Below, piece by piece: positions 53,061-63,403 of a DNA stretch of 64,000 nt. Below the pieces are notes generated by a model that was not told the origin of the DNA, made no database searches, and saw only the letters and a program-made list of their open reading frames with translations. Position numbers and translations under genes: made by a program. The stretch spans positions 1 to 64,000 of the forward strand of contig WHUX01000101.1 of assembly GCA_015179025.1 (NCBI GenBank). The letters are read 5' to 3'. Every line of letters starts with the position of its first letter. Position 1 is the stretch's first letter. The DNA is from Terfezia claveryi (lineage: Eukaryota; Ascomycota; Pezizomycetes; Pezizales; Pezizaceae).

Positions 53061-53452
53061 AACAAAGTATATGGTAGTATCTGTTAGGCTGGTACTAGAG
53101 AAGCAGCGCGGGTGCAGAGCGGATCTGTAGCAATATGTCTACTACAGCGGATGGTAATCGAGGGGACACAGCAGAGTGTACTAGGTAGTGAACTATGCGA
53201 TATAGTGAAGGCTTGCCTAATTCTGAACACAGAAACACTGTCTGCAGTTGTTGTCTACATAGCATGAGATTTCAGGGTAAGACAATGTGCAAGGATGTGT
53301 TATTCGGCCAATCAGAAGCAAGAGAATACAGGGATTGCGGGTAGCAATCCTGATAACTCGGGTGGCAACGACAGTGACTCAACCAGACATAGGTAGGATA
53401 CTTGCGTATGCTTCCGTGGCGATACGGGTGTAGTGGATGTGGCGTTCTAACA
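53061..53452 (-). repeat. Copia-2 5' LTR
   Basis: It runs from TGTTAGAACG (minus strand, 53452) to ...CTTTGTTA (53061) and is followed at once by the primer-binding site GGTTATGAGCCC. Confidence 0.8.
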
Positions 53453-53639
53453 CCGGCTATACGGGATAATGTTATACACTATGCATTCTTGTCTCCGGAC
53501 TCTGCGATGGGTATAGTTAACCTAGGCATTCCTATTCCAATTCAGCTCCCCTGCCCATCCCTGTCTCAAACACCTTCGCCTGATCACCCCTTTCTGTAAT
53601 GATCCCTCCTAACAATAGCCATTTTCATTGCTTGCCTTT

Positions 53640-53890
53640 GAGTCATTTCATGATAAGAACCTTCTCCTCTTGCCGTGCAAAACCCAGAGCCCCTTGTACT
53701 CCTGCAATTTCTCCATTGCTTTCTTTCCCAGTTCGTCTCTTCCTTGCCGGTCAACTGCAAACCACCCACTGCCTACCCCCCCAATTTCCAACTTACTGTC
53801 GTTAGTGTAGAACATTTGACAGCCATCTGCTGCCTCATTGATTCTCAGCGGCCATTCTTCTCTTGGCATTTTTCGACCACTACAGAACAT
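53640..53890 (-). pseudogene. LINE RNase H-like fragment
   Basis: The minus strand reads 'QMFYTNDSKLEIGGVGSGWF', close to the RNase H opening (Y-T-D-G-S-K) of fungal non-LTR elements but with the Asp-Gly altered. The frame then breaks. It is surrounded by non-coding sequence and is a fragment only. Confidence 0.5.
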
Positions 53891-54018
53891 AACGAATTTT
53901 GCGATTGTTACAAAGCTGAATTAGTAAAAGGTTATTTTTTTTTCATTGGTTTGCTTTCCCCCCAGGGCAGAAGTAAAGTAAAAGAAGTAGGTAGAGCAAG
54001 TGCTACTTCTCTTCTTCC

Positions 54019-54500
54019 TTTTTTTTTTTTTTTTTTTTTCCCATTGACCTTAAGCCACCATTGCTCCGTCCAATCCTTAATCCAACAGCCCAAGCAAGTC
54101 TCTAACTGGAATCTCAAACTCCACGAGCGGTCCGTGAGCTGCTCGCCATTTTTTGATGTCTGCCTTCCTCAGTCGTCTCTGTAGGGTTCTCCAGGACACC
54201 ATCCCCATATTGATAGACAACTCTCCCAATGACTGACGCCTCTCTGACGAAGCAGCTCGTTCAATTACTCATAGAAGTCTACCCTGGCCTCCCACCTCGT
54301 GCGGACTTGTACTTAATTTGATATCGATGGACTGGATCGTGGTCCGGTATCAAGGGCAATTTGAAAAGAGCTTTCTTCAGCGTCACGCCAAGTAAGACAT
54401 AGAAGATAATTCGCCACGTCTATTTCTTCGGCACGTCGCCATCCGCAGGTTAGGAATTGGTGCCATGGCGGGGTTTGAGTTGAGGACGGATGCGATAGCA
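54019..54500 (-). mobile_element. LINE 3' terminal fragment with poly(A) tract
   Basis: On the minus strand a Cys/His-type stretch, 'LTCGWRRAEEIDVANYLLCL' (about 54,440-54,380), resembles the zinc-knuckle end of non-LTR reverse transcriptases. Several hundred bases of broken sequence follow and then about 22 A (54,040-54,019). The arrangement suits a truncated LINE copy, but no target duplication was identified. Confidence 0.4.
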
Positions 54501-54509
54501 TGGTTGCGA

Positions 54510-55290
54510 CGTACTTATGGTATGGAATTATACATATCCTTTGTATTATATATTGGGTTTAACATGTAACAAATTCCTCCATGGAATAATGCAGACGCCA
54601 GTTGATAGATAGCTCGTTTACTCAATGCAGGAGCCTCTTTCTTTTGTCTACTCTGTCTTTAACAGGCAACCCCAGCTCTTGGAGCATGGTATCGACGGTC
54701 TTACCTAGTACTGTAGTATAAATCATTTAGGTGGGATCGGATTAAATGATTAGTGATGCATAAGTACGCTTACTAGCTCCGCATAGGCTTGGCATCAATG
54801 ATGGCATCCTTTAGCAGACGCTGCATACGGCAATATAGGAAGACATTCTGCGAGAAGTTGGTATAATGCACTGTCATTAGAACCCATTTTGGTGCTGAAT
54901 AACGCCAAGCTGCATGCGGTGCATAGGCACTACATATGCAAGATTCCCAACCTGGGAGGGTAATTTTGTTGTACAGTACCTAGAATTGAAGTACAGTTAT
55001 ATATCCTGCGCCACTGTGGAATCCAGGCCGAGCCCATGCCAGCCCGCAGGTTTTCTGTGCCATGAGACTTAAAATTCCACATTTGCATCACCAAATTTGT
55101 TTGAAAGTTTATGAGGACCTTGAGCAGTAGTTAGTAGACACCAATGCCGAGATCATGCGAAGTCCCACTCCAGATAAACCTCTCAGAAGAAGAAGCAAGG
55201 CTATTTTTCTCATGTATTGCAATACGACTCTAGCCCGAGCTATCTTAGTACAGAGCAGTGGCTCACATAAGTGAATTATAAGCTAGACGT
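54510..55290. other. Intergenic, no supported gene
   Basis: AT-rich, no recognisable frame or repeat. Confidence 0.4.
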
Positions 55291-55295
55291 TGAGT

Positions 55296-55375
55296 ACGAG
55301 TGAGATTCGAACACGAGAACGTGAAAATCCCTATAGTAGCAAAGCCCATATGACTACCCCATATAGAGTAGGACT
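55296..55375 (-). other. tRNA-derived relic
   Basis: On the minus strand GGGGTAGTCATATGGG (A-box-like) is followed by GTGTTCGAATCTCAC (B-box core GTTCGAATC). Stems are poor, so it is a pseudogene or SINE head. Confidence 0.35.
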
Positions 55376-55379
55376 ATAT

Positions 55380-55690
55380 CACTGCTGCAGTTTAATGAAA
55401 ATGTGTACTCCGTAGAGAGACACATATCCCAAACAAATAACTGGGAGCAAAATATAATTTCACTTTCTGCGGTAAGTTCTGCCCCTACGTGGACTTAAAT
55501 CATCTTATATTTCATTCATTGGCGTCTACCGGAGCTCCGTGGCACAAGATTCGTGTAATTTATTGCATCAGGTAATAGGCCACCACGGACTGATCTAGGC
55601 GTTAGTAAATGAGGAGATGTAAAAATAATAGCGTCGATTATTACCTTGGTTGGTTATGGAATTTCAACTCGGGGCAATATTAGTGGAGTA
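55380..55690 (-). pseudogene. Decayed duplicate of the 3' end of the gene at 63,404
   Basis: On the minus strand this matches 63,270-63,580 including the end of the penultimate exon ('ELKFHNQ' for 'DLEFHNRQ'), the donor GGTAATA, branch TTACTAACG, the last exon's beginning (GATGCAATAAATT for GATGCACTAAATT), and the downstream TTTAGGTCCACGTGGGTA-like flank. The terminal exon here has lost its frame. It is evidence of an old segmental duplication. Confidence 0.6.
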
Positions 55691-55699
55691 GAGGGTAGG

Positions 55700-57126
55700 G
55701 TCAGGAATTTACTCTTACGGTAGGGAGATGCTCAAGCTTTGTTTTTACCCTGAATTTTGTTACTGAGGTACTTGAGTAGAGTAGTTTTTTCATATCAATG
55801 ATTCAGAAGAAGTAAGGCTACCTTAGAAGCATTTGGAAATTAATTAAGTTCACCAATAGCATAATTAATTCCCAATGACCCAAGCCTATGTAGTCCGCAT
55901 GTGCAGTAAGCGTGAATGAAAATTACGGAGTATACATACCATTGTGTTATACCGTGATTTGACAAGGCCCTCTATCCACCTAAACTTCTAAAACTTCCAG
56001 CTTCTGGAATTCCAGTTTACAGCAAAAAAAATACATGTACATATCTTGAAACAATGCCTCTTCACTGTCAACAGGATTTGGGACATTGTTAGTTCACTAC
56101 AAAGTGGCCTAGATCCGAGTCAAATTCCAAGCACTGAAAGATGGTTTAGACTTCTCATATATTCTTAATCAGGGAAGACCGCGGGTCCGTACTCCGGATC
56201 CCCCATTAAGCCCAGATCCAGGTCATACATTGAATATCTATCACAATAACCTCCTCACCAAAATAAGCTGATGGAAAATGTTATGTTAAAAGCTTCAGTA
56301 TTAAATCCTGCCTCCCTTGAATTTACTATTTCGTAGATATTTGATATATGCACAACTTTGGCTCATGACTCATAAGTTCAAACGTTAGAACCCATCGACC
56401 GCTCAGAAATCGACCGCAATAACAATCAAAAACAGTATTCTAAAAGCGCCTTTGTTCACTTGAAGGAGTAAGGTCGATTAACACGGCTACAAATCCCATG
56501 TACTTTTATCGTCACCGGCCCACACAATTCAACTGCTTCGTGCTTTGAAGACTTTATGATTGAATTTCAACTTCTGAAAGCTTAATACAGCCTGATAATA
56601 AATATAGGGCCCGTCCCACCCACCGCTTCTAATTTAGATCCGCATAAACCAGGATAAAAATGCACTGTGTCCCATCTCCTACCTCGTTAACTATCAATAA
56701 AAATGCAAAAGATAAATTGCTCATAGATCCATCCAAAAACAAATAACAGTATAGTTCATCCATTCCATTACCTAGAGCTGCACACTATTGTGCCCTTGAC
56801 CCTCCTGCTTTTATATTCTATCGAATGCTGCCTGTGGGTTTCTGTGAGGTGGTGGGGATGACTGAGGGCTTGGGGCCACCCCGGGAGGAGATCCCCGTAA
56901 AGTGCCAAACGGAGATCCAGTCGACCCTCGCATCGCTCGTTCGCGAACCATTGTGTATGCTCCCATGTCCGGCGATGGACTGCCCAACCTCACCCAACCT
57001 GCTTGGGGTATTACCTTATTGGTTTCTTGTGGCATTGCCAGTAATTTATACATCCGTTTAAGCCACTTCTCAACAGGATCGCTCCACTATTGGTGGTATC
57101 CAGCACAATGAGTCAGAACTCGTCCC
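55700..57126. other. Intergenic, no supported gene
   Basis: No recognisable frame. The last few hundred bases (from about 56,800) are probably the 3' UTR of the minus-strand permease; small frames there (56811-57111) have no motif. Confidence 0.4.
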
Positions 57127-59560
57127 TCAAGTTAAATGCTGCCCAGTAGGCGGGAGGGAAGCGGAAAGACCCACGTTGTAGACAATCAGCCTTGTTTCTC
57201 CCCACTTATTCCAGCGGTATACGAGTTTCTCCCTGATCCTTATCTCTTTGACCGTCTCCGATGGAGGGGAGTCATTGGATGCTAGTATGGTTGTAAGGTT
57301 ACCCATAGGATGGGATATTCTTCTCCCTTGTAAATCCACTTCTACTGTTTGAAGGTTGGGGTGGTACTCGTATATGTGCACTGTACTGTATTTTGTCCCG
57401 ATTGAGGGGAGTCCGCTGTACCAGAGCCATATTCTGAATAGAGCCCAATATATCAAGAAGAATGACAATACGATAGCAAGGGCAACTGGCCAGTGCCAGT
57501 GCGCCGGATATCCATGTCCCATGGCTGAGACGATAAGAAAGAAAGCGCTGATTAAAGCCAGCAGAGCACCAGCAACCAAAACCTTTGTACATGTTCGCTT
57601 AGCGTCATAACCGAGATCCTGTCGGACGGTATGCATGAAGAAGATACCAATACCGAGGAATACTAGAAGAAAAAGTTAGCAAATTTACATATTGTGAGCT
57701 ACGTTCACCAGATCTGCGAACGATAGTGCACGTGGATCCATGGGTTCTGACTCGGTGGGAGATACATACAACCGAGGGCAATGTGTCCGTAGCTCTTCAC
57801 ATTGATGATGAATCCATACCCACCGGGTGAATTGGGGGCAACTACAATGTTGAGCACGGTCCAGAACCATTGCACAATGAGACCCCCTGTGGGTGTTTTG
57901 TAGTAAATGTGATCGCGATCACAGAACTGGTAGAAGGGGAAAAATCGCTGACGGAATATCTTTTGGTTTACTATATCAGCATATTCTGTGTTAGCATTGA
58001 TAGGTTTATATTGGTTATAGTCATGTGATGAATGTCGATGAGAGAGTGAAGACCAGGTATGGAATGAAAAATTAATCTCACATCGTGAGTAAGCATAGAC
58101 GGTTGAGATGAGATACCCGAAGGCAGAAAGTGCAATGAAGAGTTCTGCCCATACGGTTTTATTTGTATGGAAAGCCTGAGAGAGTAGGTCCATGTCATTG
58201 TTAGTATCTACACCTAAGTTATGAAGTTTGGGAAGCTGCAACGTCGAGAAATCAATGACGCTGGTTTTGATAACGTACCCGAGGAATGAAATTCAACACT
58301 ACTGTAAGGTCACTGCCGACCTTGTCATCTCCTACGAGGAGATCAAAGGGGATAGCTAAACACTGCTCATTGCAATCAGTACTGCATTTCCATAGAGTTG
58401 AACATTTGATAGGGCTCGTACATAAGCTAGCGTCACCAACAGGTATAACACTGATGCGATAAGGACTGCGATGACAGAACCGAACTCAAGGTCCTTTGTA
58501 TTCGGTCTGTCCTCTTCTCCAACCTCTCCGGCAACCTGATTATATCTCAGTTTGCGAATTCAAGATGTGAGTTCGACTATAGGGAGCTCACATAGTATAC
58601 AGTCTGCCATCCCATAAAACTGTAGATGACGAAAATGATTGCGGAAAATACGTCTAAGAGGGGTGGTCTCTCCCCCATGTGCCAGCCCCAATCCTCATAC
58701 CTTCCAGAACCTGGCTCAAACCCAGCATGTATCCCCGCCACGATGATGGCAATCATAAATGCAACTTTGAACCACGCAAAACATCGGTTCAGGAATAAAC
58801 TTATTCTTGGTGAGAAGAAGAAATGGATAAAACAAACGAGACTTAGAACGGAAACAGCCAGGTATGCAACTGCATCCCGCTGGAGATTTTGAGTCGGTAT
58901 GGCTTTGGGATTCCGCATAAGCCCAATCTGTTTTGCAAAAGCGAGGCAATTGCCTGCACCTGTATCGAGGGTGAGGAAGAATCCAGCAACAGTAATGGCA
59001 AAGAAATATTTGGGACGCTTGAAAACTGCATCGAGCTACATATAAGCCTCGAGCATATTAGCATATAAAGACCACTAAGGACATGTTGCAGACTACCCAA
59101 AGAAATTCACCACCGTTAAACAGCATGTGTTTTGAGTATCGACTGTAGATATAAACCCTTGGCAAGTCAGTCTAGATGTTACGCACCCTTTGTAGTGATA
59201 CGGAGAGAGGTATATTCACCCGAGCAGGGAATATATCGCACCAGCGAACCAAAGGGTCAACGTCATGATTTTGCTTTTTGTCAGGACTAAGATTAATCCG
59301 GGAGTAGTAAAAATGCCAGTGCCTATTATACTGTTGAGATTCAACGTTACAACATCCCATAAATGCATCCGCCTGTCTTTGTTTAGAGAGCCCATAAGTT
59401 CCAAGCTTCGTAGCCGCAAAGCACGCTCTTCAGCGGTTTGCGATCGGGGCAGACGTAGCGTGATATCTCCATTGTTAGTTTCCTCTCCCGTGATATCATC
59501 GTCAGTATTATCGTGAGGGCTCCGTACTTGAAAGGTGTCAGTCGGCGTTGGTCCTTCCAT
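57127..59560 (-). CDS. Amino acid permease, APC superfamily, LAT/MUP1-like
   Basis: It starts at ATG 59560 with a polar tail, then TM1 ('WDVVTLNLNSIIGTGIF', the unwound G-x-G-x-F helix of APC carriers). Exons with consistent phases: 59560-59220, 59142-59097, 59035-58592, 58535 to about 58400, about 58170-58082, 57970-57770 and 57662-57127. Further signatures are 'GGEFLW' joined to 'LDAVFKRPKYFF', 'GAGNCLAFAKQIGL', 'FGSVIAVLIASVLYLLVTLA', 'ELFIALSAFGYLISTVYAYS', 'RQRFFPFYQF', and paired helices near the end. It should import neutral amino acids (possibly methionine) at the plasma membrane. The join between about 58,400 and 58,170 could not be resolved; no frame crosses it cleanly, so an extra intron or a lesion is possible. 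Confidence 0.8.
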
Positions 59561-60704
59561 TGAGCTTGATCTTGAGCTTGTATTCCTCAGAGATTCTGAG
59601 TAAAAAGGTAAACGGAAGGAAACATGAGAATGTAGTGGGTTGTGATGGGGAACGAGGGACAGAGCCCAGGCACGTTTTAACAGGCACAGCTATTCAGGTC
59701 AATGGATACTAGGCAACATGATGCATGCACATCAGGGTCCTGATCTCACTGCACTCCCAGCCACCCTAGACATAAACCCAAATCGTAGTTGCCTCAAATC
59801 AGAGTCACGTAGGATTGTTAACTCGATGCGACTTGGGTGGCTATCAATCCAGTGAACATCAACTGTAACACAACCAATCGATATTTTGGCCAGTTCACCG
59901 CGGGCCTCAATTCCTAATCAACCTAGCTAAGGTACACGTAGTCTTGTCCTTCAAAATGCTGGTTGAGAAGTATCGAGTCCGTTAGATGTGATTTGCAGCT
60001 CGGTCGAGCAGTTCATGCCATAGAATTGGCTAGAAACACCGACCACCCCTTTTCCAGAGTAACACAAATGATGTGAACTGTAAGTAGGAACACATCTATT
60101 GCCAAATATGGAAAATACGAGCTATATACTACATAATGTCTCGTGGTGGATCGGGGTATGTACCTGTTCCACTTGATTTTTTTTTTTTTTTTTTTTTGTA
60201 AAACATGAGAATCAAAGTTTAGCGTTACGATTGGTTTAATTGCTACTGCGAAGGTCCCCGGTCGATCGCTTTCTAGGTATTTGCTAGCGTCCCAGGCGCT
60301 GGTCGCCGCTACTCATGTTTTACAAGGAGTGTTGTCTGCTACGGTAGGTGGATGGCCGAAAAAGAAAATATAAAATAGCAAATCAATAACCCTTGCGGTA
60401 AATACACTGCTTACTTACCTAAGTAGAATTAACATGACGAGGAGAGCCGCAACTGCTGGCATGCAGTCATTTGTCTCGTCTCCTTGAACGCAGTAGACAT
60501 AAAAGTATTTGGTCACACCTTCATTGACTTCTACGGTTGCCTGACTGCCCTCTGCATTGTAGAGGGTATACGTTAATGTTATGAATATATCTTCACTCCT
60601 GGCTGTGCCAAAACTAATATTCTCTTCTGGAACTACGTAGGGCTAGAATCATCTCAAATATCACACCAATTAATTGAAGCCCACCGATCCGGGACATTAG
60701 TGCA
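59561..60704. other. Divergent intergenic region between permease and CorA-like gene
   Basis: Promoter space for both genes. It contains a T-run at about 60,177-60,197 and the inverted repeat listed separately. No supported gene. Confidence 0.45.
60198..60323. repeat. Short inverted-repeat element (126 bp)
   Basis: GTAAAACATGAG at 60198-60209 is the perfect reverse complement of CTCATGTTTTAC at 60312-60323. The left arm directly follows a long T-run. It may be a tiny MITE; no target duplication was seen. Confidence 0.5.
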
Positions 60705-62643
60705 ATGGCTTCACCGACGTTAATGGAATGGCCCAAGGGCATGACAAACTCCTCACCGACAATAGACTTGGACGATTTGGCTGCAGAATTCGAGGAGGAC
60801 AAATACCGCCTATTTATCGACTCAGAGGACGAGGAGTGGAGCGTTGAAGGCCTATCTCCAGCACAAGGTAATACCGAGCAACCTGTCCAAGAAGTCAACA
60901 ACGGTAATAATCGGTCATGTGTGCATTAGGAAACTTGAACATTACGAAATGGGATGAAATGCAAGAATTTTTACAGGTTTGTACGTTCTCTCAATTTGGG
61001 CCTCCACACCGGATGTGCTAATTGGAATATTAGTCTTCCGCTGAAACAGAAGCACGTTTCATGTCTGTTAAGTTCCTGCCAAATAACGAGAAATCATCTA
61101 TCTTCATAATCCTTACAAAGAGACAGATTCCTCAATCAAGGGTATTCGTGGGGCCCCATTAAAATTCCTCCAGAGTGTGCGAAATTACTATTCTCAACGA
61201 TAGGAGTTATGCCGGAATTCTGGAAGGTACTTCAGGCGTTTGGAAGAAAAACCACGCCAGTTGATGAGTCGTATGGAGGGATATTCCAAGGGGATAATTT
61301 GGCGTACGAGGGTAAGTTATAATTTTACCTAGCATGACAGAGGCCCCAGAAATATCATGGTATTGACACTGAACTAACTTTGCTTGAGCCAATCCCAGAG
61401 TACTGTTACTTGATTAAGCACGTCGAATGGAGCATTCCGACGTCAGATTGGAGAAACCGACAGATGGGGGTATATCATCAACGACGAATGGCGGCCCATA
61501 CAGCTGCAATGCCTGCTCAGGAGTCGTTTGATACCTTCATCATTATCAATCCTACAGCAACCGTAAAGAAGCTCCTGCTTCAAATATGTGATAAGAATTC
61601 CGAGCCCAAGCCAACCCCAGAATTGGTACATACGACCATTGCAAACACATTGACAGTACGGTGGAAAAAAAGGGTTGGAGATCTGGAGACCCAGTTAGAC
61701 GACATAGTATGTCAGGCTTTCCTTCTCCCTCATAGTTTAGGCCACAAGGGGAAAGAGCCAAGGCTATTACGATAGTGATGGTTGTGGTCCAGAAGGAATC
61801 CCACTGATTATAATACCACGACCGCGACAGAGTGTTAGAGCAAAGATCACGTCTATTGAAGAGTCGAGCGAAGGGACTGGATTAAGCTTCGCCTTCGATC
61901 TGGAGGATACACAATTATTGTGTGATATGCGAGACAAGATTCTGATAATAGATGGCCTACTTGAGATCAATGGTGTCGTTTTTGAAGCTATTCAGTCCAA
62001 AATTTCTGGGTCCCCAAGCTATAAACTACGTATGGAGTCCATTAGAGCAGAAATAGCCCTCCAGCGGTCTAGGTCAAGAACCACATTGCAACGACTAGAT
62101 GCCTGCCTTTCTGTGGTAATTACTAATCAATAATTGCTCCATGTTGGCATTATTTAGCTGGCTAATCTTTCCTGGCAATTTTGTGCGATAGATCAGGAAT
62201 ATCATGCAAATCCGACAGGCACGCATTGCCCAAGATGATAACCGATTGATGGCTGAGGATGCCAAATCATCCTACACATTGACAGTTTTGGCATTAGTAT
62301 TTATCCCGGCTTCCTTTGCTGCGGTAAGCTCTACGTTCTACTATAATATACCCAGGTTGTCTATGTTATCACATGCCAAGTGTTTTACTGACTTGCAAAA
62401 TATATATAGCAAGTCCTTAGCATGGGCTATGTTAAATTTGGTGGGCAGTCGGTGGTAGGATTTGAAAAGGGCATATTCGGATTCTTAGTTTTGACAGCTA
62501 TATGCATAGTGATCACATATGTACTGTACGAGTACTTGCAACGAGGAAGAGGGAAGCAGCATAGTGATCGAGTGGATGAAGAGAAAGGAGGGCAGTCGCC
62601 TGGTAAGGAATTATTGGGTGAGAAAATTGGTAGAGGATTCTAA
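60705..62643 (+). CDS. CorA-like two-transmembrane fungal protein, multi-exon
   Basis: The ATG at 60705 opens an acidic first exon ('DLDDLAAEFEEDKYRLF'). Later exons carry 'FLNQGYSWGPIKIPPECAKL' (about 61,130-61,190), 'FWKVLQAFGRKTTPVDESYG', 'EYCYLIKHVEWSIPTSDWRN', 'FDTFIIINPTATVKKLLLQI', and a helical stretch ending 'TTLQRLDACLSVV'. Toward the end come 'QARIAQDDNRLMAEDAKSSY', TM1 ('TLTVLALVFIPASFAA') and, after an intron (about 62,323-62,410), TM2 ('FLVLTAICIVITYVLYEYL') with a basic/acidic cytosolic tail to 62643. Long helices followed by two closely spaced C-terminal TMs match fungal CorA-like (Mg2+ channel-type) proteins, though the GMN-type loop is not seen. Exact exon borders in the middle are uncertain. 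Confidence 0.72.
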
Positions 62644-62883
62644 AATCTCCACATCAGTCCCTTAAGCTACTAGCAATATTTGGGGTCGGATGGAAGGCGC
62701 TTCTTAAATATACAGTCAAAGAGGGCACCAAGATACTAGTATGTGCTTTGTATAAACAGCCCGAGCGTTATCTATTTCAGTTTTCAAAATGCCACATGAA
62801 TGGCTATGATCAGCGTTCGTGTGTAAGGAGAGGAGTGGTACGATGTAAACGATAGCAAGCAGCCTATAGCAAGTAGATTTGGA
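62644..62883. other. 3' flank of the CorA-like gene
   Basis: Non-coding; probably the 3' UTR and spacer. Confidence 0.4.
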
Positions 62884-63080
62884 TTTTTTATTAGTTTAAA
62901 AAAACTCATTTTTCAATGTGGTCCCGTTAGGGGGACCATGATAAGCCACCCGGAAAACCCCGGTGGATTCATTCAGGGACAAGGCAAGTTAATCAGCCAG
63001 ATTCGACGCTAAATACATGGACTCGAAAGGGGCGGGGTCCCATGCTGTCATTGACGGGGCCTGACTGAACCCCGCCACCG
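62884..63080 (-). mobile_element. Retroposon 3' end, 200-bp diverged copy
   Basis: The minus strand reads GGGGTTCAGTCAGGCCCCGT, AATGACAGCATGGGACCCC, TTTCGAGTCCATG, GGCTGATTAACTTGCCTTGT, ATCCACCGGGG and GGTCCCCCTAACGGGACCAC, then an A/T-rich tail. It follows 40,328-40,534 along its length. GTTCAGTCAGG and TTTCGAGTCC, 30 nt apart, resemble Pol III A and B boxes, so a SINE origin is an alternative. Confidence 0.75.
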
Positions 63081-63403
63081 AAAGAAAACAAGAGGAGCTA
63101 AGGCAAAAATAAATAAGTAAACTCAGTAAAAACTCAATGGAACTCGTAAATCCAAAGGTAACAAGTCCAGGGACTGGTGAGTCCAGAAGCAGTTGAACAG
63201 ATGAAACGAAAGGGGACTCGTGATATAGCAAATAGGATTATGACTTCTGCAGTTTTTGCAATTTGATAGAAATTTGTCTATAGAGACAGATCCCAAAAGA
63301 TAAACAGAGCCAGATATGACTCCACTCAGCGAGTGGTCAATGCTTCTCCCATGTGGATATTTTAAAAAAAATTAAAAAAATACCCACGTGGACCTAAATT
63401 ACC

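Larger units (their letters stand above)
50534..53452 (-). mobile_element. Second Ty1/Copia element, internally deleted
   Basis: Related terminal segments at 50534-about 50860 and 53061-53452 share TAACAAA(A/G)TATATG, TGTTAGGC, GGGTGCAGAGC, GGGTAAGACAATG and GAATACA. The right one starts (minus strand) at TGTTAGAACG, like the first Copia element. Immediately inside it the minus strand reads GGTTATGAGCCCGG, complementary to the anticodon-stem region of initiator tRNA-Met, the half-tRNA primer site of Copia-type elements. Internal DNA encodes gag and protease-region remnants only; integrase and reverse transcriptase are absent. The left LTR is truncated and no target duplication was found. Confidence 0.82.

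Noticed and set aside
53648..54500. One continuous LINE on the minus strand
   Set aside because: The zinc-knuckle-like block lies upstream of a poly(A) tract and the RNase H block lies beyond it. The order is wrong for a single element, so they were listed as separate fragments.
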